This document shows positions 22,299 to 29,769 of a DNA stretch of 39,853 nt, piece after piece (the first letter of the stretch is position 1; each line of letters opens with the position of its first letter). Source of the DNA: Hydrogenophaga sp. (lineage in GTDB: Bacteria > Pseudomonadota > Gammaproteobacteria > Burkholderiales > Burkholderiaceae_C); NCBI GenBank assembly GCA_025458415.1, contig JALOSN010000001.1, positions 1-39,853 on the forward strand, written 5' to 3'. Under the pieces are notes generated by a model. The model saw only the letters and a program-made list of their open reading frames with translations, did no database searches and was not told the DNA's origin. A program made the position numbers and the translations under genes.

Positions 22299-23351
22299 AT
22301 GACCAGATCAAACACCCCTCAGGTCTACCTGCAACTGCCCGACGGCCCGGACCGGGACGCTCTACGTGCCGGCTTGCAGGCGATGAAATGCGTTCCAGTG
22401 AACTTGCCACCGCCAGGAGCTGCATATGCGGAATTGCTGCAGCGACTGGCAATGGACACAACCGCAATCGTTTTCCTGGATGTGTCCAACGCGTTGCCCA
22501 AAGTCGTTAACCGGTTCGACCAACTCCTCAAATCCTGGCCGCAAGCCCTCAGAGCGCGAACGGTGCTGACCCGCCTGGCCGCCGGATATGTCAGCTCCGC
22601 TGACCGCGCATGGGTCCAGTCGCTGGGATTTGCCGATCTGGTGGTTTCCTTTATGAACAGCTCCTCGTCGTCGCCCCTTCGAAGAGCGCTCGACCTGGTC
22701 GCAGGCGAGGCTGGTTCGCGCGCGCTGTCTGCAGAAGATCTCGACCGGTATCTGCGCGCAGTACCTGGATCGCAGTCACGCCTCACGCCCCGTTCGCTCA
22801 TCCGTGCCCGCACAGGACTGCAAGCCGAAGCCCTGGCAGACCTGCTCCAGTTCAAGCTGGACATTCGCGACCGAAGCTACCACCTCAGGAAGTACCCTGC
22901 CTGTTTCATCGCTGCGGAGGCCGTTCAGTGGTTGGCGCAACATTTCCAACTCGAACGCGCACAAGTGATTGAGGTCGGTCAGGCGTTGCAAGGCCTGGGG
23001 CTGATGTACCACGTGGCACATGAGCAGGCGTTTGCCGACGAGGCCTACTTTTTCCGCATGAGGGCGCCAGCGCAAATCGCGCAGATCAACACCGCGCAGG
23101 CCTTGCAGGCAGTGAAGGATCGGCTGGTGGTGGTGGATCGAAGCCATCTCGGCAAGAACTACCCAGGTTGCTGGGTAGGCCAGGATGCGGTGGACGTCCT
23201 GTGCGCCAAGCATGCCATCACGCGCCATGAAAGCCAGCTGATCCTGCATCGCCTGATGCAGTTCGGATTTTTTGAGCATGTCACCGGGGAGCATGGCTTC
23301 ATCGATGGGAACTATTTCTACCGCTTCAACGACGGCGCAGGGCTGAACTGA
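22299..23351 (+). CDS. Double-DEP-domain protein of unknown function
   Basis: A 350-residue cytoplasmic protein. Two DEP-like repeats are visible: residues about 185-255 (DIRDRSYHLRKYPACFIAAE, AVQWLAQHF) and about 268-345 (VVDRSHLGKNYPGCWVGQDA, VDVLC, GFFEHVTGEHGFIDGNYFYR). The first 130 residues look like a degenerate response-regulator fold (AIVFLDVSNALPKVV) without a clear phospho-acceptor. DEP domains usually mediate membrane or protein contacts in signalling. GGAG precedes the ATG. It lies 12 bases after the TVP38 fusion and 12 before the glycosyltransferase, so it is inside their operon. The role is unknown. Confidence 0.75.
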   Translation: MTRSNTPQVYLQLPDGPDRDALRAGLQAMKCVPVNLPPPGAAYAELLQRLAMDTTAIVFLDVSNALPKVVNRFDQLLKSWPQALRARTVLTRLAAGYVSSADRAWVQSLGFADLVVSFMNSSSSSPLRRALDLVAGEAGSRALSAEDLDRYLRAVPGSQSRLTPRSLIRARTGLQAEALADLLQFKLDIRDRSYHLRKYPACFIAAEAVQWLAQHFQLERAQVIEVGQALQGLGLMYHVAHEQAFADEAYFFRMRAPAQIAQINTAQALQAVKDRLVVVDRSHLGKNYPGCWVGQDAVDVLCAKHAITRHESQLILHRLMQFGFFEHVTGEHGFIDGNYFYRFNDGAGLN

Positions 23352-23363
23352 CCAAAAGCAGGC

Positions 23364-24038
23364 ATGCGTTCTTCCGTCATCGTCCCCATGCTCAATGAGA
23401 CACCGGAATTGCCTCGCCTGCTGCGACGTTTGTCCTTGCTGAAACAGCAGGGCTGTGAGGTGCTGATCGTGGACGGTGGCAGCAACGACGGCTGTAACGA
23501 ACTGGCAAGACAGGCGGGCTTTCAGGTACTGTTTTCGCCATGCGGGCGCGCCCGGCAGATGAACCATGGCGCCGCTCATGCCACGGGCCAAATGCTTCTG
23601 TTCCTGCATGCTGACACCTCATTGCCCGAAGGGGCGATCATCACCATCCGGCGCGCGATCCAGTTGTCAGGCGCTCCCTGGGGCCGATTCGACGTGACCA
23701 TTGACGGGGCTCACCCGATGCTGCGCGTGGTCGCCAAACTGATGAACCTGCGGTCTCGATGGACCGGCATCGCCACCGGTGACCAGGCCATTTTTGTCAC
23801 CCGAAAGGCCTTCACTGCGGTGGGGGGATACCCTGACCAGCCATTGATGGAAGACATTGAACTGTCCAGACGTCTGCTGAAATGCGCCCACCCGGCTTGC
23901 ATTGCCGACACGGTGCAGACCTCGGGGCGCCGGTGGGGGCGCCATGGCATCTGGCGAACCATCCTTCTGATGTGGCGTCTTCGCTGGGCCTATTGGCGCG
24001 GCGCACCTGCCGATCGGCTGGCGCAGCTGTACCAATAG
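23364..24038 (+). CDS. TIGR04283-type family 2 glycosyltransferase
   Basis: A 224-residue GT-A glycosyltransferase. The N-terminal nucleotide-sugar fold reads SVIVPMLNETPELPRLLRRL and VLIVDGGSNDG; FLHADTSLPEGA holds the Asp-x-Asp-like metal site; later GDQAIFVTRKAFTAVGGYPD and LMEDIELSRRL (acidic pair) are the catalytic-region marks of this family. The family is small, soluble and typically encoded next to a TIGR04282 partner, as here 7 bases downstream. Members are often found with arsS-type genes, but the acceptor has not been shown. No membrane helix is obvious except a short hydrophobic stretch near the C-terminus. Confidence 0.87.
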   Translation: MRSSVIVPMLNETPELPRLLRRLSLLKQQGCEVLIVDGGSNDGCNELARQAGFQVLFSPCGRARQMNHGAAHATGQMLLFLHADTSLPEGAIITIRRAIQLSGAPWGRFDVTIDGAHPMLRVVAKLMNLRSRWTGIATGDQAIFVTRKAFTAVGGYPDQPLMEDIELSRRLLKCAHPACIADTVQTSGRRWGRHGIWRTILLMWRLRWAYWRGAPADRLAQLYQ

Positions 24039-24045
24039 CACACAC

Positions 24046-24702
24046 ATGACCAACGCTGTTCATATCATCGTCTTCGCCAAAGCCCCCGTTGAAGGTTTCG
24101 CCAAGACACGACTGATCCCGGCACTGGGTGCCAGTGGAGCAGCCCGGCTCGCAGCCTCGATGCTGAGGCATGCGGTGGAGCAGGCACTGGCCAGTGGGAT
24201 CGGCACCGTGGAAGTGTGTGTCACGCCAGCACCGCAAGACCCCATTTGGTCGGGGCTGTTGCCGCACCATCCTTCCGCGTTGAGCGTGAGCGATCAGGGC
24301 CAGGGTGACCTGGGTGAGCGCATGGCGCGCGCTGCAAGGCGCACGCTGGGCGCGGGCCAGCCGGTGTTGTTGATGGGGACCGATTGCCCAGACCTCACGG
24401 CCGAACGGATTCGAGCGGCGGCGAATGGCCTTTGCACCTGTGATGCCGCCCTGGTACCGGCCTTTGACGGTGGCTATGTCTTGCTCGCGATGAACCGCTT
24501 CGACGCCAGCCTGTTTCAGGACATCGCCTGGAGCACGCCCAGTGTGGCCGAGGTGACGCAGTCCCGAATCGAAAGGCTGGGATGGCGCCTGGCCACCTTG
24601 CCAGCGCTGCACGACATTGATGAGCCCGAGGACCTGCGCTGGCTGCCCCTGAGCTGGCTGCCAGCCGCAGAGGCGCAAGGGACGCCCTCTCAGACCGCTT
24701 GA
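24046..24702 (+). CDS. TIGR04282/DUF2064 nucleotidyl- or glycosyl-transferase-like protein
   Basis: A 218-residue protein with the nucleotide-sugar transferase fold: IIVFAKAPVEGFAKTRLIPA (residues 7-26), MGTDCPDLTAERI with the metal-binding Asp, ALVPAFDGGYVLLAM, and a C-terminal HDIDEPEDL. The N-terminal signature resembles molybdenum-cofactor nucleotidyltransferases, so it may transfer a nucleotide or sugar. It follows the TIGR04283 enzyme in one transcript and the two families usually travel together. It is the last plus-strand gene before the convergent minus-strand operon, 10 bases from it. Confidence 0.85.
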   Translation: MTNAVHIIVFAKAPVEGFAKTRLIPALGASGAARLAASMLRHAVEQALASGIGTVEVCVTPAPQDPIWSGLLPHHPSALSVSDQGQGDLGERMARAARRTLGAGQPVLLMGTDCPDLTAERIRAAANGLCTCDAALVPAFDGGYVLLAMNRFDASLFQDIAWSTPSVAEVTQSRIERLGWRLATLPALHDIDEPEDLRWLPLSWLPAAEAQGTPSQTA

Positions 24703-24712
24703 GCCTGGGTGA

Positions 24713-25165
24713 TCAGGGGGCGGTCGCCGCGCTTGCGATGCCTTCAAGTGCCTTGCTCAGATTCTCCACCACGGGGCACTGGGCCGCACCATGGCGCTGG
24801 GCAAGGTAGGCCGGATCGTTGTAGCCAATCCAGACCTGTGCTGCTGCGTCTTCCCACACCAGCGCCTTCAGCGGCAGGTCGACGCCGACCGACTGCGCGC
24901 ACTCCATGAAAGGCGTTCCGCCTTGCGGGTTGCCGAAAATGAGCACTTCGGTCGGCCGGAGGGTCTTGCCCACCTTGGTGGCACCGGCGGCATGGTCTAT
25001 GCGCGCGAACACGTTCAGACCGCGTTGTTTCACGATGTCCTCCAGGCGGTCCATGGTGGCCTTTGCACCGTGGGGGCTCTTGACGGCGATCAGGCCGTCG
25101 GCGGCACTGGCCAGGCCGACTGCGGCGGAAAGAACGAGTGCAACGAGCGTACGAAAAATTCGCAT
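24713..25165 (-). CDS. DUF302 periplasmic protein
   Basis: A 150-residue protein with a signal peptide (MRIFRTLVALVLSAAVGLAS, cleavage near ASAAD) and a DUF302 domain: GAKATMDRLEDIVKQRGLNV, FARIDHAAGA, LIFGNPQGGTPFM and KALVWEDAAAQVWIGYNDP. The domain is widespread and of unknown function; it appears in periplasmic thiol or metal contexts. AGGAG lies 7 bases before the ATG. It is last on the minus strand after mtnP, separated by 107 bases, so it may have its own promoter. Two Cys (in MECAQS and AQCPVV) could matter for redox or metal binding. Confidence 0.85.
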   Translation of the reverse strand: MRIFRTLVALVLSAAVGLASAADGLIAVKSPHGAKATMDRLEDIVKQRGLNVFARIDHAAGATKVGKTLRPTEVLIFGNPQGGTPFMECAQSVGVDLPLKALVWEDAAAQVWIGYNDPAYLAQRHGAAQCPVVENLSKALEGIASAATAP

Positions 25166-25272
25166 AGGGGTCTCCTTGGTGTGGGGGTAGTGCAGGTCTG
25201 GCTACTTCGAGGGTGCGACACAGGCGTGATCCGAAAGTTCTGCGGTGTCGCGGAACTGCATTCAAGACCGGA

Positions 25273-26118
25273 TCACAACCGCAGTTGGGAAACCCAGGCC
25301 TTCTGAGCCTCGGACATCGCTTCGTCGGGCGTGAGCAGCGCCCCGGAGAGTGCCGTGCGGATCGAGGTCTCGGGCACCGGGAGCGCGCCCGACACCAGCG
25401 CGTCCAGCAGTCGGCGCGCCTTGGCCAGGCTCTGGCCGTAGAGCTCGAACACGGCGGACACGCTGACATGTTGCGCGGGGTCGTCGAGCCAGCAGTCGTA
25501 GTCGGTCACCAGCCCCACGGTGGCATAGGCCATCTGGGCCTCACGGGCCAAAAACACCTCGGGCGCGTTGGTCATGCCTACCAGGTGGCAACCCATCTGG
25601 CGCAGCAGATGGCTCTCGGCCTGCGTGCCCAGGCGCGGGCCGTCCACGCAGGCGTAGGTCAGACCCCTGTGTACCGACAACCCGGCCCGTTCAGCGGCCG
25701 CCACGACCGAATCGACCAGCGCACCGCTCACCGGCATGGCGGTAGAGACAAGCGCCGCAACACCGCCGCCGAAGAATGTTCGCTCCCGCGCAGCCCGCGT
25801 CCAGTCGATGTATTGCTCCGGCATGGCCAGGTCGCCGGGTGCAACTTCCATGGCCAGGCTGCCCACCGCTGAAAACCCCAGCATCATGGTGGCGCCAGCG
25901 CGCTTGAGCGCATACACGTTGGCGCGGTAGTTCACCTCGTGCGGCAGCAGCCGGTGTCCTGCCCCGTGTCGTGCCAGAAACAGTAGCGTTTGACCGTGCA
26001 GTGTGCCGCGCAACACCTCGCCTGATGGTGCTCCAAACGGAGTGTCACCGCCCAGGCGTTCGTGGATGTCGAGGCCGTCGAGTTCGTAAAGGCCGGTGCC
26101 TCCGATGATGGCGAGCAT
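25273..26118 (-). CDS. mtnP: 5'-methylthioadenosine phosphorylase (adenine-type)
   Basis: A 281-residue nucleoside phosphorylase that cleaves 5'-substituted adenosines to adenine and a 5-substituted ribose-1-phosphate. Marks are IIGGTGLYELDG at the start, the phosphate-site RHGAGHRLLPHEVNYRANVY (50-69), GPRLGTQAES (160-169), GMTNAPEVFLARE (181-193) and TDYDCW (205-210). The two Asp of DYD are the adenine-specific pair of MTAP, so it is not a purine phosphorylase of the inosine type. GAGGAG precedes the ATG. It is three bases after the phosphoesterase gene and two genes after phnC, in an arsS-led series, so 5'-deoxy-5'-arsenical adenosines are a plausible extra substrate (inference). Confidence 0.92.
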   Translation of the reverse strand: MLAIIGGTGLYELDGLDIHERLGGDTPFGAPSGEVLRGTLHGQTLLFLARHGAGHRLLPHEVNYRANVYALKRAGATMMLGFSAVGSLAMEVAPGDLAMPEQYIDWTRAARERTFFGGGVAALVSTAMPVSGALVDSVVAAAERAGLSVHRGLTYACVDGPRLGTQAESHLLRQMGCHLVGMTNAPEVFLAREAQMAYATVGLVTDYDCWLDDPAQHVSVSAVFELYGQSLAKARRLLDALVSGALPVPETSIRTALSGALLTPDEAMSEAQKAWVSQLRL

Positions 26119-26121
26119 GGT

Positions 26122-27141
26122 TCAGTTCTCCTCTTGGCGCACGGCATCCTGCAGTTGGTAGGCCGGGCCGTGCTGGATGCGGTTGAAGTACGAGGCGTGG
26201 GCATCGCTGCCCTCGGGCCACAGTTGTTGAAACTGTGTTTGCCAGGCGGTGGTGTCGGTCTCGATGGCGATGGCGTCGATGTGAACCCCGCACTCGAACA
26301 CGCCGAAGCGGCGCTCGGGACCAGTAAACGGCGTGCGGGCGATTCTGGTGATCAGCCCCGCCGCATCGCCCTGAAAGTTGGGCATGCCAGCGGCGCCATT
26401 GTTGAACACCCAGCGTGCGTGGTCTTGCTTTGAAGCTAGGCGCTGGAACACGGGCAGACAGGTGTGCGTGCTGGCAAAGGCGTGCACGTCAGCCTCGTCG
26501 AACCAGCGTTTCACGGCCTCGCGGTGGGCGGCGTCGCGCAGGTGCTCCTGTGCAAAGCCCCAGCCGGCCAGCGACTGCGCGTCGCCATGCACCACGCCCA
26601 GGCGCAGTGGGCCGACATCGGCGCGCAGCCACATCGGCAAGGACCGGAGTTCGTGCTGCTGATCAGGTGTGACGCATCTGCGCAGCGCTTTGTGAATGCG
26701 GTTCGAGCGTTCGACCACCTGGTCTCCCACCCAGTCGGGGTAGGCGCAACCGCAGCCGGCATCGGCGTCTGCATTCTCGTCGGCCAGCTCGGTCTCCACA
26801 TTGCCACGCAAGGCATCAAAGCGCATCACCGATTGCTGGATGCGGGTGAACACGGCGGGATCAGCGTCAAACCAATGAAAGTCGCCGTTGAAGACCATGC
26901 GAGCGCGCCCGCGTTCGCGCACAAACAACTCGACCACGCGCTCCAGTGCAGCCTCGTTGCCGTAAAGGCCGCCCACCACATAAAGCACATCAAGGGCCGA
27001 CAAGTGCTCTGGTGCCTTGCTGGCGAACACCGATGGCGCATAGCGGTAGTGCAACGGGCAGCTTCTGCCTGCGACAGCGGCCATCGTGTCACGGTTCATT
27101 GGATCCTCTGTGCTTGGCGGGGGAATCACTTCCAGCGTCAT
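26122..27141 (-). CDS. Calcineurin-like metallophosphoesterase-type protein
   Basis: A 339-residue protein with the order of metallophosphoesterase motifs: VVGGLYGNEAALERVVELFV near the start, VFNGDFHWFDADPAVF (GD motif), RGNVETELAD (GN motif), VVHGDAQSLAGW (a second GD/His motif) and FASTHTCLPVF (His motif). The first block would normally be an Asp-x-His; here it reads GGLYGN, so one metal ligand is missing or replaced. Cys clusters (AGCGCAYPD) are unusual. Two starts have ribosome sites: 27141 (AAGGA, 7 bases) and 27099 (AGAGGA, 5 bases). It sits between phnC and mtnP; a phosphatase acting on a sugar phosphate from mtnP is inferred. Confidence 0.75.
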   Translation of the reverse strand: MTLEVIPPPSTEDPMNRDTMAAVAGRSCPLHYRYAPSVFASKAPEHLSALDVLYVVGGLYGNEAALERVVELFVRERGRARMVFNGDFHWFDADPAVFTRIQQSVMRFDALRGNVETELADENADADAGCGCAYPDWVGDQVVERSNRIHKALRRCVTPDQQHELRSLPMWLRADVGPLRLGVVHGDAQSLAGWGFAQEHLRDAAHREAVKRWFDEADVHAFASTHTCLPVFQRLASKQDHARWVFNNGAAGMPNFQGDAAGLITRIARTPFTGPERRFGVFECGVHIDAIAIETDTTAWQTQFQQLWPEGSDAHASYFNRIQHGPAYQLQDAVRQEEN

Positions 27142-27167
27142 GATCGATTTCCTTGTCAGCCTGGCTG

Positions 27168-28013
27168 TCAGGCTGTGGCGCCCAAAGGCCGGCGACTTGA
27201 CGTCCCCAGAGGCTGTGGTGGCGAATGGTGAGAGAGAACTTCGAGGGGCGAGCGATTGCCTGGAACACCAGATTCGTAGAGCGCCTCAAGCCGGGCGGGA
27301 TCCACGTCGGCGGTGGGCAGATCGAAGACCAGCGCGCCGTCGCGCAGGCCGATCACCCGGTCGGCCAGCAGCGGCAGCAGCGCGGGCTGGTGAACCACGG
27401 TGATTTGTGTGGCGCCGCGGGCCACGCTGCCCAGCCAGCGGCAGGCATCGGCGGCGGCGGCCGGGTCCAGATTGGCCGTGGGTTCGTCGGCCAGGATCAG
27501 GCGTGGGCGCTGCAGGTACAAACGCGCGATGCTGAGCTTCTGTCGCTCACCGCCAGAAAGCCGGTCGGTTCGGTTGTCGCCTCTGCCCTGCAGCCCGACC
27601 AGGGCAAGCGCCTCGTTGGCCTCTGCCACCAGCGCTGCCGGGTACAGGCGGCTCCAGCTGCGCCAGCCGCTCAGGCGCCCCAGGGCGCCGATCAGCGCGT
27701 TCTCGCGCGCGCTCAAACGCGAAACCATGTGCAGACCCTGCATGACCTGGCCCACCTCACTTCGCCAGGCGCGCAGCGCGGCGTTGGACACCGGCTCCTG
27801 CAGACGCCGCCCCAGCACGCTGACTGTACCTTCGGTGGGCACCAGCAGGCCTCCGAGCACCCGCAGAAGGGTCGATTTGCCCGCACCGTTGTGCCCGACA
27901 ATGGCCACCCGCTCGCCGGCGCCAATGTGCAGTTCGTCCAGTCGCAGCAAGGTCCGCGCACCAGCTTTCACGGCCAGATTGCGGATGTGAATGACGTGCT
28001 TTTCTGAGCTCAC
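27168..28013 (-). CDS. phnC: PhnC-like ABC transporter ATPase
   Basis: A 281-residue ATP-binding subunit. Walker A is GHNGAGKST (40-48), the signature LSGGERQKLSIARLY, Walker B RLILADEPTANLD, and the switch His in TVVHQPALL. The start is GTG at 28013, overlapping the phnE stop as GTGA; a longer frame from 28241 is inside phnE and not credible. The C-terminal 40 residues are poorly conserved-looking. With phnE and phnD it forms a PhnDEC-type importer. Coupling to arsS makes phosphonate a less obvious substrate than an arsenical; this is inference. Confidence 0.92.
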   Translation of the reverse strand: MSSEKHVIHIRNLAVKAGARTLLRLDELHIGAGERVAIVGHNGAGKSTLLRVLGGLLVPTEGTVSVLGRRLQEPVSNAALRAWRSEVGQVMQGLHMVSRLSARENALIGALGRLSGWRSWSRLYPAALVAEANEALALVGLQGRGDNRTDRLSGGERQKLSIARLYLQRPRLILADEPTANLDPAAAADACRWLGSVARGATQITVVHQPALLPLLADRVIGLRDGALVFDLPTADVDPARLEALYESGVPGNRSPLEVLSHHSPPQPLGTSSRRPLGATA

Positions 28014-28906
28014 AGCAATGCCTGACGGATGCGCCTTGACAAGGCGTCGAACACCACCACCAGCGCAATGACGACCAGCAGAATGGTGGCCAGGCGGCTC
28101 CACTGGAACAGGCTCACCGCCTCCGAGATCAACAGACCCAGACCACCAGCGCCAATCAGGCCCAGAATGGTCGAATCGCGTATGTTGAACTCCCAGATGT
28201 AGAGGTGGTTCGACACGAACTGGGGCAGCACAGCCGGCCACACGGCGTTGAAGAACACCTGCGTGCGCGATGCCCCAGTGGCCTGTACGGCATGGATGGC
28301 TCCCATGTCCAGCGACTCGACCGACTCGGCGTACAGCTTGCCGTAGGTGCCCATGGAGTGCAGCGCAATCGCCAGGATGCCGGCGGTTGGCCCCAGGCCC
28401 ACGATGCCGACCAACACCAGTCCGAACACCAGGGTGTGGATGGCGCGCAGCACGTCCAGCAGGCCTTTGCTTCCCCAGGCCAGCCAGCGCGGCGCGCCTA
28501 GGTTGCGTGCACTGAGCAGGCCCACTGGCAAGGCCAGCAAGGCGCCCAGCAGCGATCCCAGGGTAGCGATCTGAAACGTGACCCAGGTGGCGCGCCCCAG
28601 CGCCGCCAGAAAATCAGCCTCCACCACGCGGCGGTTCTCCACGCGCAGCAAGGTGCCGTCGTCGCTGCGGTATTCCAGCCGTTCAGAGCCGAACCACAGG
28701 TCCAGAAAGCTTGGGTACGCAAACTCACCGACCGACTTGATCAGGTTGGCCACGGGGTTGCGGCCCATCGACAGCTCGCCCGCCGCCCAGAGGCTTCCCA
28801 GGCAAACCGCTATGAGCAGCGCATAAGCCAGCACCAGCAGCGCGAAGCGCGCCCTGCCCGACCAATGCCATGGCCAGATCGCCGGCTGGACCTGCAACAC
28901 GCTCAC
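28010..28906 (-). CDS. phnE: PhnE-like ABC transporter permease
   Basis: A 298-residue inner-membrane permease of the phosphonate/phosphite class with about six helices. The conserved region that contacts the ATPase is GAIHAVQATGASRTQVFFNA, followed by VWPAVLPQFVSNHLYIWEFN and the C-terminal DSTILGLIGAGGLGLLISEA. A longer periplasmic loop (residues about 60-100) separates the first two helices, as in PhnE. Start is GTG at 28906, overlapping the phnD stop (GTGA), and its own stop overlaps phnC, so the three are translationally coupled. Confidence 0.92.
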   Translation of the reverse strand: MSVLQVQPAIWPWHWSGRARFALLVLAYALLIAVCLGSLWAAGELSMGRNPVANLIKSVGEFAYPSFLDLWFGSERLEYRSDDGTLLRVENRRVVEADFLAALGRATWVTFQIATLGSLLGALLALPVGLLSARNLGAPRWLAWGSKGLLDVLRAIHTLVFGLVLVGIVGLGPTAGILAIALHSMGTYGKLYAESVESLDMGAIHAVQATGASRTQVFFNAVWPAVLPQFVSNHLYIWEFNIRDSTILGLIGAGGLGLLISEAVSLFQWSRLATILLVVIALVVVFDALSRRIRQALL

Positions 28907-29769
28907 TTGGGTTGCAGGGTGCCAGTGGCCAAGCCCGCGTCCCGGATCGGTTTGTAGGCCCGGTTGTCGCTGTTGACGAAGCCGGTGTAGCTCGGTGGCA
29001 GCAGCTTGGACTGCGTCTTGAGCAAGGGGCCCACCTCGGCCAGCGCGGTTTGCAGGCGCGCGACGAAGGCTTTGTCGTTGTAGAGCGCCTCACTCACAGC
29101 AAAGGCGTCGTTGGGCAGGGGGTCGGACTGCCAGATGATCTTTGAGCGCTCGGCCTTGATCAGACCCTGCGCGATCATGGCGTCGCGGTTGCGGTTGTAG
29201 TCGGCGCCAGCGTCGATCTGTCCGGCGGTGACCTGGGTCTGGATTGCCTGGTGCTTGGTGTGCAGCACCCGCAAAAAATGTTTCGCCGGATCAATGCCCT
29301 GCTTCATGAAGAAATGCAGCGGAATCAGGTAGCCGGAGGTGGAACCCTTGTCGCCGAAGGCGAAGGTACGGCCCTTCAGGTCTGCCACCGACTCAATGCC
29401 CGAGTCCGGGTGCGTGATGATCATGGCGAAGTACTCAGGCTTGCCCTCGTACAGAATGGTCGAGACTACCTGCGCATCGGCCGCCTGGTTGGCCAGCACA
29501 TAGCCCCAGGGACCCATCAGGGCCATATCTGTCTCGCCGTTGGCCAGCGACTTGGCCAGCCCTTCCCAGCTGTCGACCGTGCGCAACTCCACCGGTCGGC
29601 CCAGCCGCTCGGACAGGTGCTGGGCCAGCGGCCGGTAGGTGGCATCGTTGCGCTCGCGATCCGGCTGGAACATGCCCACACCAAACTTCAGCGGCGTGGT
29701 CTGCGCCTGTGCGGAAAACGCTGCAAGCAGCAGGAACAGGCTGGCAAGCCAGCGGGTGAAAAGGGTCAT
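28903..29769 (-). CDS. phnD: PhnD-like substrate-binding protein
   Basis: A 288-residue periplasmic binding protein. The signal peptide is MTLFTRWLASLFLLLAAFSA with cleavage near AQAQT. The binding fold shows LKFGVGMFQPDRERND, YRPLAQHLSERLGRPVELRT, GETDMALMGPWGYVLA, FGDKGSTSGYLIPLHFF and QIDAGADYNRN, typical of phosphate/phosphite/phosphonate binders (the same superfamily as the arsenite-binding AioX). Arsenic or phosphorus oxyanions or their organic forms fit such a pocket; the Cys/metal ligands of AioX cannot be judged here. Start 29769 has AGGAG and overlaps the arsS stop (ATGA). The much longer frame reaching 30420 is inside arsS and is rejected. Confidence 0.92.
   Translation of the reverse strand: MTLFTRWLASLFLLLAAFSAQAQTTPLKFGVGMFQPDRERNDATYRPLAQHLSERLGRPVELRTVDSWEGLAKSLANGETDMALMGPWGYVLANQAADAQVVSTILYEGKPEYFAMIITHPDSGIESVADLKGRTFAFGDKGSTSGYLIPLHFFMKQGIDPAKHFLRVLHTKHQAIQTQVTAGQIDAGADYNRNRDAMIAQGLIKAERSKIIWQSDPLPNDAFAVSEALYNDKAFVARLQTALAEVGPLLKTQSKLLPPSYTGFVNSDNRAYKPIRDAGLATGTLQPK

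Noticed and set aside
23496..23520. TGTAACG inside the glycosyltransferase gene as another ECF promoter
   Set aside because: It lies in coding sequence and has no CGAC box at the right distance.
28014..28241. Upstream extension of the phnC frame
   Set aside because: It lies inside phnE; the GTG at 28013 overlapping the phnE stop is the natural start.
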